Below are positions 1 to 13,999 of a stretch of 64,000 nt of DNA, one piece after another. The stretch is taken from positions 12,498,118 to 12,562,117 of the forward strand of contig OZ038320.1 in the NCBI GenBank assembly GCA_964035795.1, written 5' to 3'. Position numbers and translations under genes: made by a program. The notes beneath the pieces were generated by a model that was given only the letters and a program-made list of their open reading frames with translations, ran no database searches and was not told the DNA's origin. Source of the DNA: Pterobdella sp. o SKG-2022. Taxonomy: Eukaryota > Annelida > Clitellata > Hirudinida > Piscicolidae. Position 1 is the first letter of the stretch. Every line of letters starts with the position of its first letter.

Positions 1-2800
1 TTTCTCAAGCACCTTTTTTAAAATCATATAACATTAACTAAAAAAATTTCTTTTTTTACTTGACCATATATTAAATAATTTTGAACAGTATTAATTTTGA
101 AAAGATCATTCAAATTAAAAGTTAAATAATGACTTGATTAAAAATTTACATATTAACTTATGGCTTAACTTTGAAGTCGTAATCAGCTCAATGACTAATG
201 TATGACACAAAATGGGTTTAAACTTTTCTGCACATTATCTCAATCATTACTTCATTCAGTTCAGTGAAGTAAAAACTGGCTTGTAAGCATTCTGAACAGT
301 TTATGCAAATCCTCATTTTATATTTGAAGAAATTTTTATTTTTTCAAAAAACTTTTGAATAAAAAAACGTATGCAAAATAACGAAAAAAACTGAGAAAAT
401 TTTTTTTCAATTCCCTTTCTCGGTGAAAATACTTTTAAAATAATGCAAATGTTTAAAAAAGAAACTAAATTGTTGAATTCGAAAATGCCAAAATATTTCT
501 TAACACATTTTTTCTATCTTGCTTCAGTGCATATGAATTTTTCAATCTAAAATGTTTTTTCTTTATATAAAAATTTTGTTCCAAGTTTCGAAAAATTCAA
601 AATGAAAACCGAAAGTTTGATACATGACTGTAGAAATAATTAGGGAGAATTTATTTATAATATATTACACAATGTTATATTTAATTTTAAACATATAAGT
701 AATATTTTCGACTTTTTGTCTTATTTCTTTAACACTAAGACCTATAGCCACATTATAAAAAACAATAAAAACTCAATTGTAAAAGAACTAATAAAGAAAA
801 ATTATCTTTGAGAGGTGCCCAATGCTGGAATCAATTACCAGATAATCATAAATCCATAAAACCGTTAAAGTTATTTGTGAAAAAAGATATATTAAACAAC
901 TCTAAGTTATAAAAATATGGTTTTTCTAGTCTGATGTTACTTCAATTTTTATTCTAATTAACTTGATTTATTTTTTTTTTTTTGTCATTTCATTTAGGGT
1001 ATATCCTTATACCTTTGAAAAGCAGTTGTTTCAATGTCCTATCAACTCGTAGTTTTCATTTCTTTTTGTAAGTTTTTGTAATTAATTAGTTTTTCGTTCT
1101 TACCTTGTTCACTTCACTTGAATTTTCATAATTTTATGTACTCGTTGTTTATATCAATAAAAGAATCCCTGTTAAAAAACATCTTTCTATTAAATTTATG
1201 CAGCTTATATTCAATTCAGTTTCTTGAAGAAGGAAAAGTTTATTCTCATTTAAAATCTTTACTGCTAGAATCTTTTGCAGCAGTGGAAAAAAATTTTGAA
1301 TTTATTCAAATATATTTGAAACCAAAAAAATAAATTTTTAGTTTCGAATATTTATGTTTCTTTCTGTAAAAAAATTTCTAGTTATTTTTAAAATAGATTT
1401 TTAAATGCATTTAAAAAATTGAGTTTGGTTTCTATTATACAAAGTATTTCCATAAAATATTCTAAAGTGTTGAAAAAAAAACAAAATAATTAGATTTTGC
1501 AATTTTTTGAGATTTTTGGTTATTTAAAAGTTAATTTTCAATTTTGGCTGGAAACTTCAATAGCTGAAAATTTTGAATCAGAAGTGTATTTTTTGGTATT
1601 TATTTTCAATCAAAACAATTGCTACAATTATGAGAATATCAACTTTTACAAATTCTTTATTGAAATCAGTTATTCATAATTTTCATTTAAAAAGGTAGAA
1701 AAAACGGGAAAAAAAATTTTTCAATTAACAGTAGACTTTTAGGGAAAACTTCAAAGTTTGTGAAAATATAAACACATTTTTTTGTGCTTAATTAGGGGAT
1801 TATGACATATTCACCAAAATATCCGAATTTTAAGAATTTATTTCATGTGAAATCAAATTTTGAGTTAAATCTTCTTAATATTTATCTAAAATAATGTGCA
1901 GTTTGTCTCATAAACCAATGTAAAATATATGCGATTTTTGGAAGAAAATTAAATAACAATTTCGTTAGATTCACATACGTTATTCTCAAACTTTTTCAGC
2001 CATTGCGTTTCAAAAAATACTTCTGATCTCCAAGTATTATATACAAATTACTTTTGAATTTTATATGAGTGAGAAGTTATTCAATTTATGAATAAAAAAT
2101 GAATTTCCAATGTGATCAAATTCAGTTTTTACCGTGCAAAAAAAAAACAATTTTTATCAAGCTTATCAAATCAATGAAATCTTTTCAGTCTTTAGAAGGA
2201 AGAAAAAAGATTATATCATAGTTTGGTGTTTATATTTTTCATCTAAGAGTTATTTTTTTCAATTTCTATTGTTCTTCCATTGAATTATTCATAAATTGCA
2301 TTCTATTTTCATAAAATTCCAAAAAAAAACATTGAACATTAATTTATTTTGAGTTCAAACGTCAGCAAATTTTGTCAGTTCCTTTCACGTAATTTCATTT
2401 GAAAATCCTAATTTGTTTTTCAGTTTAAGTTTAATTTTTCGATTGAACCAACATGAATCTGGACAAAAACGTAAAAAATTTTGTCTTTTAATGATTGCGT
2501 ACGCATTTTTTTTTAAAACTTGTTTGAAATGAAAATCTAATTATTGATTTGTTTGTGAAAATTATTTTTCAGATCAATCATAAACGATCTTAAAGATAAG
2601 ACTAATACTGAAAACATATATTACCTCTCCAAAGAATTTTTAAATAATATCTTTTTATCAAATTTTTCTTATTTTTTCATTAAACAAAGAATATATTTGT
2701 GCTTAATCAACATATGATCTTGTTTAAATAAAAGAAAAGATTCCATCCAATTTCATTGTGTGGAAATAATCTTCAAATTCATTTTTGAAAGCAAACATGA
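1..2800. other. AT-rich non-coding stretch, nothing supported
   Basis: This stretch is dominated by A/T runs. The longest open frames are about 60-70 codons, which is expected by chance at this base composition, and their translations are rich in Phe, Ile, Leu, Asn and Lys without any family motif. I see no splice-flanked exon, RNA gene or long repeat. It lies downstream of the 3' end of the minus-strand gene at 2801, so its right edge may hold that gene's 3' UTR. Confidence 0.6.
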
Positions 2801-3664
2801 CTAACTTAAAGGAGGAGAACATTGGGCCACCTTCAGATACACATGATAATAAGACCCTACTAACGTGAAGCTGTTTTTTGGTCTGTTTTCTTGATATTTG
2901 TTTTCATTAAAAGTTTTTCTATCACTTTCACGACTATTTTTTGTGCATTTCCAAGCATCATTATCGTTTGGTACCAAACTAAATGTTTTAAGAAGAAAGT
3001 TATTATTAACGACGTTTGTTTTAGAAGGAATGTTTACAGTATCACTGTTATCATTCGTTTTCCTTTTAGATATTGAAGTGGTTTTTGTATTGCCTAAAAT
3101 AGAAAAGTTTTTAGTCTTTTGATTATCAAATAATTGAATAGAAGAAGTTGTTAAAAATGTTGGAGATGGTTTTAATGAGGCGAATGAATCGGTGTTTTTG
3201 AACTGACCACATGTTAGTCTACGAGGGTGTTGATCGATGAAGTTGAAGCCGAAATAATTTTGAAAAGAACTCAAAGTTTTATGCTTAGATGAATGAATGT
3301 TGGATAGTTGTTTGTTATGCCAGCATTGAAAGTTGTGGTCTTTGAGGGCCACCACAGCATTTGAGCGACACTGCTCATGGTGCTGCATGCTAACGATCCA
3401 CTCTTCTTCGCTAGGTAGGTGATGGAAAATAAGATACGAAGGCTGCCAGGCAGAGAAAGAACGCATTTGCAAATGGAGATCTGTTAAGACACATATTTTT
3501 GTGTAATTAAGTTGGCTCATAATTTTTATATGATCTTCTGTCAACACAGAATCGTGCAAAGAATTGTGTTGTTGATAGCGTTGGTTCCAAATGTGATCTT
3601 TGAGTTGTGTTCCAACTCTCACCCACACTGAACCATCTCTTCGGTTACTCACGTACACCCAATT
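2801..3664 (-). CDS. Terminal coding exon of an unrecognised protein
   Basis: This is the longest open frame outside the two main genes: 287 codons ending in TAG at 2801-2803. That length is far beyond chance in DNA this AT-rich, and the local base composition is less AT-rich than its surroundings. It opens directly after a good 3' splice site on the minus strand (pyrimidine run then CTAG, AG at 3666-3665), and the first codons read N-W-V-Y-V-S-N-R-R. There is no ATG near the start, so this is an internal-to-terminal exon, not a whole gene. The first ~120 residues look folded (YVSNRRDGSVWVRVG, LPSEEEWIVSM, NAVVALKDHNFQCWHN), with several Cys and His. The rest is low-complexity, rich in Ser, Thr, Asn and Lys, and probably disordered. 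I do not recognise the family. The DGSVWVRV strand pattern is faintly Tudor-like but that is not enough to call it. Upstream exons should lie at higher coordinates. Confidence 0.6.
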   Translation of the reverse strand, partial: NWVYVSNRRDGSVWVRVGTQLKDHIWNQRYQQHNSLHDSVLTEDHIKIMSQLNYTKICVLTDLHLQMRSFSAWQPSYLIFHHLPSEEEWIVSMQHHEQCRSNAVVALKDHNFQCWHNKQLSNIHSSKHKTLSSFQNYFGFNFIDQHPRRLTCGQFKNTDSFASLKPSPTFLTTSSIQLFDNQKTKNFSILGNTKTTSISKRKTNDNSDTVNIPSKTNVVNNNFLLKTFSLVPNDNDAWKCTKNSRESDRKTFNENKYQENRPKNSFTLVGSYYHVYLKVAQCSPPLS

Positions 3665-3806
3665 CTAGAAATAGTTTAACAATGAAAGTAAGTTAATTGA
3701 ATATATTCTAAAAACATGACATTTGATTAATCTCCTAAGTTTTAATTTCTTCTAATATAATATTGAACTATATTTTTAGTTAAAGTATTTTTAAAGCATG
3801 TCTCAC

Positions 3807-3832
3807 CTTTTTAGTTAACTTTAAGTTTTTCG
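3807..3832 (-). CDS. Possible 26-nt microexon upstream of the terminal exon
   Basis: On the minus strand a 26-nt segment is bounded by TTTTAACAG and GTGAGAC, good 3' and 5' splice sites. One frame is open (K-N-L-K-L-T-K-K) and joins in phase to the N-W-V-Y start of the exon ending at 3664. The other two frames contain stops. The intron between them would be 142 bp. It is called only from splice-site quality and phase, so chance is a real alternative. Confidence 0.25.
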
Positions 3833-6800
3833 CTGTTAAAATAAAATAAAAATTGAACTAATTTGAGTTGTCAAATTAATATTTAATTGAAAAAACTTTT
3901 CAACATGGAATAAAATATTTGTTTTATTTTCAAAATAACTAACATTTTTTCAAAAATTATATTTATACGTTTAAACGTTAACATTCTTTCACGCTCAACC
4001 ACCTTGCAACCCGAAAAGTTTTATCCTTTTTAGTTATCTGAATAAACATTCATTATATGATATCTGATAAAATCAAACTCAATATAATATACATTAAAGG
4101 AAGAATAATTCTCACGCCAAATTTGAGATTATAATGTTCAAATAAATTTCAAACGTCAATTTCATCATGGGTTATTTCGATAAATTATATAAGAAATATC
4201 GACATAAAAATTCCCCGAGGATGGCGTTCAGGTGCTTGAAGTCACTAAAAGAATAAATAAAAACAATAAATTCCACAAAAATATGAACTCTAAATTAACA
4301 AACAGATATATGGATAAAAAACCATGCCAAAGACTAACTGGGACTGGTTTTTTCAAGTTCTACCCACTGATATCCTGTTTGCAACATACACCAGTCTGAG
4401 CATTGTGATTTTAGAGTTAGAATTTCAGGGTGTAATAGAATGTGTTTGCTGGTAATATTTTTATGAATGAATGAATTAACATTTATCATACTTTTGGAGT
4501 TTTTTCTTCAGTAGTTTGAACATTATTCCGTGTTTTATAAATGAATATCGTTTATTTTGGTTAATTTATTGAATCAATTGAAACAATAAAAGATTTTTTA
4601 AATCTCAATTATAAAAATTGAAAACTAAATTTTCACAAAAATGTTAGAGCTTTTTTTTGTTTAACGTACATCAACAAATACTCGAAAAATTTTTCTTCAA
4701 TGTTTTTTAATTATAAATTATGTTTATAATTGTTAATGTTTGAGTTCTTATTTTACTTCTTTATAAGAAATAATTTGGGGAAAAGGCTTCTTTGCAAAAA
4801 TTTAATTAGCACCAGTTATTCAATAAATTTATTTTAGTTGGATAAATTTTGAAAGATTTTATTACGATATGTTTTTAATAAAAATTCAAATTTTAATTTT
4901 ACAGTCCCTTTGAAGTGTCAATAAGGTTTAAAACACGCACCGTGCCAGTTTCATTTAAACCAACGTATTTTTCGATTTATTTCATAAAATATTTTTATTT
5001 ATTTGAAAAAAAACTTCAATTTTCGAATAATTCTCTAGTGCAATAAGTTTTTCTGAAAATTCGAGAAATATGCGGACTATTTAAAATTGACAAGCTCTTA
5101 TTACAAAAAGAATTGACTTTTCATATTTTTTATAATTATAAACTTGTAATGATATATTTTTCATGTTACATTAATTTATCATTTAAGAAATGTTAAATAC
5201 TTCACATGGAAAACTGCAATCATGTTAACATAGTTTCAAGAGAATTTAAAACAGTTTCAACCATTTTTAAACGATCACAAATCTCAACAATTTCCGAATT
5301 TCATTAGCTTCCAGTCAGCAGTACAATTCCAAGAATCAACAGTTCAATATCTATGGTGATTTATTCTTTTCCACAATATGTATGTTGTCTCATTTTTATT
5401 TTAAAGTCCGCTATTTAGTACAATAAATTGATTTTTATTATATTCTCTCATAATGCAGTATAAACTAGGTTACTGTGAAGTTTGAAAAAAACTGAAAACA
5501 ATTTTTTCCAAATAACGTATGCGTTTATGAATAAAGACGTATATTGAATTCAGATATTTTATTTAGTTGTCAGTAAGCGATCCTGCTTATTTCTCTTGTA
5601 TGTGGACATAAAGTTCAGATTCAAATTGTATTTCCTTCATAATAGTATCTCGAACTTTTGTACAATTCTATGTAGATTTCAAAAGAAAACCTTAGATAAG
5701 CTCACAAGTTATCTGTTTATACAAAATAAATCCTTATTTTTCAAACGCAATTCTAGCTGTGAATGGAGTTCATATTAAAGACTAGAACGTTTCCAGTAAG
5801 TCGACTATTATGTCGCAACTACTTGGGATTTCAGTTATGCAATTGATAGGTTTTACAAGCGCTACTCCATGTGAAAATTTTTAAATTTGAAGTTTTCAAT
5901 ACCGCTTTACAACTTTTCCTACATAAAATTTTTGAAAATTAAAAAAAAAACAAAATTTATTAAATTTTATTTTCACTTATTCCAATATTCAAGCTTCGCT
6001 CTTTTTCCAACATTGTTCTAAATAACTTCAAGCACCATGAATAAAGTTTTTTCAGTTCTTTGTTAAAGAAACGAAATAAGTTTTTAAATCCACTCATAAA
6101 TTCAATAAACTTCAAACCATAAGAGTAATGTACATGAATGCTCTCCAATTTGTAATCAAAATGACTTTAAATTTCATTTTTCATTTCAAATTACCCAACA
6201 ATTTTAATAAAATTAATTGAGATATTTTTAAATAAATTTCTCAGAAAATAAGAAGCTCACCAAAGCATTTTGAATTTTCTCCCTTCAAAGTTGTAAGGTT
6301 TATTTATGGGATTAAAATTTCAGAATGTTTAAGAATTAATTGAAGATTTTTTTGTTGAAATTGACGTGAATTATCTTATTTTTAACAAACTCAGGCAAGT
6401 TTTTTTTTATTTGAAAAATGTTTTTAAAGATGTATGAAGTTCTTAAATATACTTAAGGAGTCTGAATTAATGAGGCGCTTAATTGAGCTAGAAGCCACAG
6501 CAATCTCTCAATGAAATCGTTTTAGATCAAAATAAGAATATTCATATAATAATTAACTTTACTCATTTACAATATCACATAATTAAATAATAGTTACTTT
6601 ACAAAATTTAATCTTCCTTAATTGTTTTTCCTATCTATGTTTAAAATTCTTTATAATCACCTACCTTCACAATAGTTTACTACTAATGATTTATGATAAG
6701 GTTGTACTTATCGAAAAGTTTAGTTTTTTTTTAAATAAATGTATCAAAAATTTCTCAAAAAAAATTGAAAATAAAAAGTTATTCAAATAATATTTAAAAA

Positions 6801-9800
6801 AAAGATACATTAAATGTCTCTAAAAAAAAATTGATAGTTTGTAAAACATTCGTTTCAACGATTAAGGATTTCTGTTTATTTCAAAACTATAAGAAATTCA
6901 GAAGCTGAATTGAAAAATTTCATCATTTCCTTCGCTGAGATACAGTTTTAATTTTCGTTTTATTAATATTTCGAATATGTTATAGTGTCTTTGGGGCGAT
7001 GCATCAAGGTTTATCTGAGTGCAAATATGGCATTCAGCTGTGCAAACCTAACCTAAGAATTTTCCGTTTTAAACTAAATAGTAAACATTAAATCTAACGT
7101 TAAAGGCTGATTTTAATGTGCCTTCTTTTTTGGAAGTTTTGATGGATCTTCACCATAAAAATTTATGAAGAATTATCTATTATGAAGAATTCTAATATAT
7201 AAACTGCAAAACTAATTTTCAATATAAAATTCAATCAATATTTCATGAATTAATTTTTTTTATTTGACTCTAAATTTGCTAAATATTTTCAATATAATAA
7301 AAAAATGAAACTATAGATTATGTTCAAAATGAAATGCATACAATAGTAATTTCCACCTTAACAAAGCTAAAGGACTAACATTTAATAAAATAACTATTTA
7401 GCGCACTTTCGATATAACCAGAGATAACAGCAATTTTTGATCATATTGTAACCATAGAGCGAAATTCCCATCATTTGACTTCTCAGTAAAAGCTTGACTA
7501 AAAACTACAAATGTCGTTTAGTGCATATTTCAGTTTCAAAAAATGTTTCAAAACACGCACTTGAAGACAAAACTAAAATTAGAATAAACTAATTTTGTTT
7601 GCGTCTTGCCCACCGAAATGTGCTTACTCGGAAAAAGAGAAGAAGCAATGCCACTCTCAAAATTTATGTTATGAATACAAAAAATTGATGTTGATAATTT
7701 GAGAGAACTTATAAAATATAGAAATATTTTAAAAATTATTTTTAAAGTTAGTATATTTCTAAGATTATGACAATTAGATTTTTACAATACTATATAAGAA
7801 TAAATAAATAGTTCAGTTATATTGAAGTTACTAGAAAAATTTCATGAAAATATTATTTAAACAAGAAAGACAAATAGTAGTTTTGGATTATCTAAATAGT
7901 TTACAAAACAAGTTTGAGACAAACATCGGTGAAAAGCAATTTACTGTTATATTAATGCTTTCAATAAAATCTATATCAGAAAATTAAAAACAATAAAACG
8001 CGGATTTTTGAAGAAATAGGAAAAAAATCATTTTAAATTTTAAAAATTCATTCTAATTTTATAAATGATTGTTTCGGATATTTAATTTCTCAATAGATTT
8101 ACCAATAAAGAAGTGTTTAAAACGAACATTTTTTAGATGAAACTGAAAAATGTAGACCCATGAAATATTAATAAATGCTTTTGAATTAATTCACCTCTCC
8201 AACAATTTCAAATGTTGCCGTTTTGAGCCTTGTTTATGCCATTCTACTTCAATAAATCATTCAATTAAATTTGATCCACACTTCACAAACAAATTTAAAA
8301 TAAAATATTATTAACTGCTGAACTCATACCTTAAAGATTAGCATTGCTCAAACCACGTTTTCTTATTAATAAAATTTACAAAACTGTGATAACATTTTTT
8401 TTGATGAATATATATACGTAGTTATCTGGTGATGAAATGAAAAATGATGAGAAGCATACTATTTAGAATATTCAATCCAATAATTTAGTATTTTGATCAA
8501 ATTTTTCAGTGGAATAAATAGGAACTTCATTGTTATTAATACAAGAGTTGAGTTGATTCTCAATTACTTTTGTGTAGTCAAAATCTTTTGCATCTTAAAT
8601 TTTTTTATTTAGTAATAAGGTTTTCTTCGAATAAAAGTTTGCGTGAAAAAACATTAAACTTCCTTCAAAGGATCGAAATGTATTTGGGAGATTTAATAAA
8701 AATGTCGAATATATGAAAGAAAAAATTCCATGAAATCAAAAAAAAGCGAAATATTTTAGAGATTCACTAAATTTGCGAAAGTTTGATGCAAAATTTGGAA
8801 ACTTTTCTTTAATATGACAAAAATTTTGTTGTCCAAATTCAATCGTTTTGCTAATCAAAAATTTTCACTGAAAGTGATAAATAATTTTGTGGAAAAATTC
8901 GAAATTCTTTGAAACATATTTCCATACCAATATATTATAATTAAATTTTGTAATATCTATATCAAATTTTTTTCAGCAATTTAATCATAATTTTTTGTTA
9001 ATTTAATATTGAATATTTATAGACAATGAAGGTATATATTTCATTAAATTGGCTTTGTTGCTGTTGAAACAGCACTTCACTACGTGGTCTGTGGTTTCGA
9101 AAAAACTCAAAAAAATTTTTTGAATCACATATTTTGAACTGACAATGAGTTGAAGTTAATTTTTTATTTCAAGTATGCAATGCACTTATTTGTTCGGAGT
9201 CCTTTAGAGGGCTTGTACATCTTGTCATCTTAAATTGAATTAAATAGAAGGTTCAAAATAACAACTTCAATTTTGAGAAAATATTGCATCTAATCAATTC
9301 CGTATTGAGATTTTCAAGAGTGATTCACTTCAGCGCCATTTTCAGTTATTATTCAGCATTCCATATTGGTCAATTATCAAATTTTACTAACATATTTGAG
9401 AAATGGTAAAATTTCAATTCGGTTCAATTCCATCGGAGACATCTTAGAGTAAAAACTCACAGAATTTTTTTCCATTACTTTTTGAGAGATTTTTTGAAGA
9501 GTTATTAGAATTTTTCTCATTGAGATTAACTTTTATCATTTTATATTAAACTTTTTCATTATTTTTTCAATGAAACGTCATAACAACGTCTTAATGCATA
9601 AGTTCAAAAACTCATTTGGATGATCACTGCTATCAATTATTGACGAACGTATTTCTATTTAAAATTTTAGTTGTTTGTATGGTTTCATAGTTTTTAGTTT
9701 TCGTTGAAAATATTTTGTTTAGTTTTTTAACTGAGCAGTTTAAAACTTTTAGAAAACGAAAAATATGTTTGTCCAATAAATTCCAACACTGTAAATTGAT

Positions 9801-12800
9801 GAAAAGTTATCATTTCCATTTTTGAAAATTTTTTAGAACTAAAAAACCGTTGTATCTTTTTACTTGTTCTTGTTGAAAAAATAAAATTTTTTTAAAACTG
9901 AAAGTTATTTGAACAACTAGAAACGTATTTGTGCATGCATTTTTTTTAACGATCTTTGGTGATAGTTGCATTTATTTTCTTTGGTCAGCTGCAATCACGA
10001 CGAAATAAGTCACAAGTAACGATAATTCATTTCCAAAAGCAATAAACACACTTTTAATGTCAAAAAAACATACGTAGAAATGATTGAAACAAAAAATACG
10101 TGTGTTTTTATTTTTATTAGTTTCACAATTTTATTGTTTAGTGCTACTTCCAATGTAAGCCACCAATATGATACATTTCTAGTTTAAATTTTGAAGTAAT
10201 TCATATGTTTATAAGATAAGATGAAAAAATTTATAGCTTCAACAAGCTTTTGAAAATACAATTGTGAAAAATGATTCCACATAATTCAAAATGAAGTATA
10301 AATGCTCAGAATTTTTTCACACTAAACATATATCATGCTGTTTGTAAGAGGGGTCCAATGATTATAGATTAGATTGTGTCTATCTTGTGAGTGAATGACA
10401 AACACTCATAAATTTATCAAAACATCTATTCACGTTTATGTTTTTTTTTTGAAATCACAAGCAATGCTTTCAAATGATTTAGTCTCTATCTTTATATCAA
10501 GTGTTTTCCAAAACAGAAGTTTTATTCAAATAGTTCTATAACTTTCATAACTAAAACTTCTAGTAAATTTTTATTTCAATAACATTTCATATTTTTATAT
10601 TTTAACATTCTTCTCTTTGTTTACGTGTGAAGGCTGTTTTTAAAAAATAGATTTGACAAGCCTAGCAAGTTATTGTATATGACCCGTCAATAATTGATTC
10701 ACTCTTTTTCGCGATTTTGAGGCTAGTTAGAATGTATTCCAAACCTCCATAGATTCTAGTAATGAATGAAACTTTGTGCCTTTATATTTATCGTTACAAA
10801 ATTTTTCAACAAACTCAAGTTTCAATAAAAATTATCACAAAAGCTTTAATTTTTTTGGAGGTTGTCAAAACAATTAATTATTTCACTTTATCTACTAGTT
10901 CATGTTTGTTAATTCATTGAATTCAAATCTTTTTCATTTCAAATACTTGCGGCAAAGTTGTTTAACACAAATTGAAACATAATGTTTTAAAATTTGCTTT
11001 CATTTAACGCAATAAACAAGAGTTATATTTATTTGGTTTCCTTCATTTTTTCCAAAATATTTCATTACAATTAAAAATTTTTCTTTAATTACTTCTTTAG
11101 TTCTAAATTTGTGTTTTTGAAACTTAAAAAAAATTACTCTTGGGAAACTAATATTTTCGCATGCAGTTGACATTTTTTTTTCAAAAAAAAAACAATTGGA
11201 TTTTGCTTTCAAACTCAACCAAAAATTTTGTAAAATACTTTTAAATTTTTTATCTAAAATGTGTCCAGTCTCAAAAAGGACTAAAATTCAAATATGGTCT
11301 TCAGAAACTTTACTATTGTTGAACAATCTATATTATGAAACCGATTTCAACCTCAATTTTGCAACTCTCATTTTCATTTTGAAATAACAGGTTTATAAAT
11401 AAAGATTTTAATTTTTTAATTTGAAATTTCAAAATAAATTTTACTTTTCATTGGTTGTGTTTTTTCTAAATGAAAGTTTTTCAATAATTAAATAATTCAA
11501 AAATAGTTACATCAGAGCTTCTAAAATAAGATGAAAATTATTAGTATAAGAAGTTTTGAGTTTCTATTCAAACTTTTGTATCTATGTTTATTTGCTTTTT
11601 TAAATTTCTATATTCAAATTCAATATTCGTTTCATGCAATAAATTTTGGTTTCTTTTATGGATAAATTTCGTCAAGTTTCAAATTTTTTGCTTTCAAAAA
11701 AAATTTAATATTTTACTGTAGGGAGTTTAGCAAAACTTTTATTTCGAATTTTTCATAGATCGATTGATAGGTAATAACTCTGAAAAAATGCTTTTAACAA
11801 AAAAGAGTTGTTAGGTATATGCCAATTTTTTAAGGTTATCAAGTGTTAAATATAGAGTGTTACAAAGTGCCAAAGTTAATCAATATAGGAAAATAATTTG
11901 AGATGATTATTTTCTCAGCTAAAACAAAATTATACTTTTCCATTAATTTTCTCTTCTTTTTCAGAATCAACTAATTACTGAATACCAACTAATTATTGTT
12001 TTGTCTTTTTCTACCAATGTCTTTATTTCATATTTTTAGTGTTTTTCTTTTGTTTACATGGAGGTCCAGTATTCGATTCTTTTAACTTGATAAATACATT
12101 AAGAACTTCGGAATGACAAAAATTTATGTTCTGAAAACATAAAGCAGGTTTAATTTAGTATTTCTTCAATTTACTGGATTTTCAAATATACAAACTTTTA
12201 ATATGATTGAAAGGCAAAAATCAGCAGTTTTTCATAATTTCAGTCTTTTGATGAAGTTTCATTTGCAAACCACATTTGAAACCGTTAATTTTAAATTTAA
12301 AAGCTTAGATTCATAAATGAAAATGTTTGTCGAAGAAAATTACTTGTTTTCGTGTATAAAGTACTGTATAAAAATCTTATTTCATCTTAAAGATAAAAAT
12401 GGGAAAAAAGTTTATAAATGAAGTTATTCATTATGATGATAAATAATGACACAAATAAAAACTTTGTTTTTAGTGATAACAGATGGAATTTTTTTTTGAT
12501 GAAAGTAACATTGAAGATGAAGATTGAAACTACTTGATCAATGAAGTTATCTATTTGTTTTTAATCAAGCTTAAATTGAATCTTCATTTGCAATCTTATA
12601 TACACTTTCAGGCAGTTTTAATTAACAGATTCATCCAATAGGCCTTTAGTTTTTAAGCTTGCTGTATTGAAATATTATTATTAATGTCTCATTTCTTCAC
12701 AAAAAACTAGTATTTGGCATTATTTCTCTTTCTTATTATTGTCCCATAACATTTTGTCCAATCACCCTGTTACGAAAAACCACTAGAGTTTAGTTTACTT

Positions 12801-13900
12801 TGAAACTATAAGGATTTCAATATTATATTTTTTATTTTATAGTTTAATTCAATTTACTCAAAGCAATACATGAAGTGGTGTGCTGGTCACATATGGCGTA
12901 TTTGTTTTAAGAATGAACGTTTTCTTTTAATCTTACACTATATTTGAATATCAAAATTAATGCTTATACTAAAACTTCTGTTTTTTAACTTCTTCACTAT
13001 ACTTTTTTAAATAATATTTTTCATTTAGAATATGCATCGTTTTTCGAAACCTATCAATTGCAAAACCAAAACCTCATTTTGGATCGATCTAATAGTCGAC
13101 TCACACAGCTATCAATCTAGGTTATTTAAGAAACTTTTTATATCCGAAAACATGATTCAAAATTAGCATGTTAGGAATCGTTTATCAATTAAGCACGTTC
13201 ATTATTACAGTTTTTGAAATTTGTTTGTATTGAAAACATTTTTATTTTTGGAAAAAACATCGAAAGTTTTACAAAAAGTTTTTTAAGTCAAGGCTCAAAA
13301 CGAACGTTGAAACTGAAAGTTCTTAAACTTGACATACTTTTAAGCAGAAATATTTCTATGAAAATTTCAATTTTTGTATAAAAATTTTGAAATATGCTTT
13401 TTTCAACTTTATTTAATCGAAAAAAAAATCAAAGTTGAGTAGCTTTAGGAAATGGACTAGCTGGAAGTAGCTGAAAAAATGAACTTGAAAAGAGTTGAAC
13501 AAAATAATAGCAATAAACTCTGAATAAAAATTCTCTCATCTAAATTTGTTGAAATTTATTATTCCAATTAATGAAAGAATATTTTTTTCTCAGTTTGCCG
13601 CTTCAATATTTATAAGGTTGATTAAATTCGAATTGGTTAGTTTTATTTCAGTTTTTTGAACATACATTTTATCGACGAATCGAGTTTTTTAACTCTTTAT
13701 AGCTATTTTTTTAATCTCAATTTTTTTTTATTGGATGAAAATCTTTTAAAATTCTTCAACTCATCAAATGTTTTGTTTTGAATATAACATTATTCAAGCA
13801 GATTTGGAAACTTTTCTAAGCACAGCAGTTTCAAAAAAGCATCGAATATTTATAAAACTTATTTTTTAATTAAATTGAATAATGATTTTTTCTAAAGCCA
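3833..13900. other. Non-coding desert; upstream exons of the minus-strand gene may hide here
   Basis: No exon could be supported by both splice sites and a recognisable protein. A short minus-strand segment near 4180-4250 follows an acceptor-like TTCTTTTAG and reads open for about 20 codons. It is the best place to look for another exon of the gene ending at 2801, but it is not distinguishable from chance. A less AT-rich patch with CAGCTG and ATGCATC lies near 6995-7070, and another near 7600-7650. Neither contains a gene I can see. Confidence 0.5.
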
Positions 13901-13909
13901 AACAGCAAA

Positions 13910-13999
13910 ATGAATATATTTTTAGAACACTGGTTAGTTCATAAAGATACGAAGCTTTGTATCTAAATAAACTAACCAGTGTTTTGAAATTATATTCAT
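13910..13999. repeat. 90-bp imperfect palindrome (hairpin or small inverted-repeat element)
   Basis: Arms 13910-13939 and 13970-13999 are inverted repeats matching at 27 of 30 positions, including an uninterrupted 14-bp block (AACACTGGTTAGTT). Inside them a second inverted pair (AGATAC 13945-13950 with GTATCT 13959-13964) surrounds a loop containing AAGCTT. A transcript would fold into a rod with a small symmetric internal loop, like a microRNA precursor. The alternative is a tiny MITE-like palindrome. The sequence matches no conserved miRNA I know. Confidence 0.7.

Noticed and set aside
1118..1333. Open frames of 60-104 codons scattered over the desert
   Set aside because: From the stop-codon frequency expected at this base composition, dozens of frames this long should occur by chance in 64 kb over six frames. 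Most translate to Phe/Leu/Ile/Lys/Asn-rich strings without motifs.
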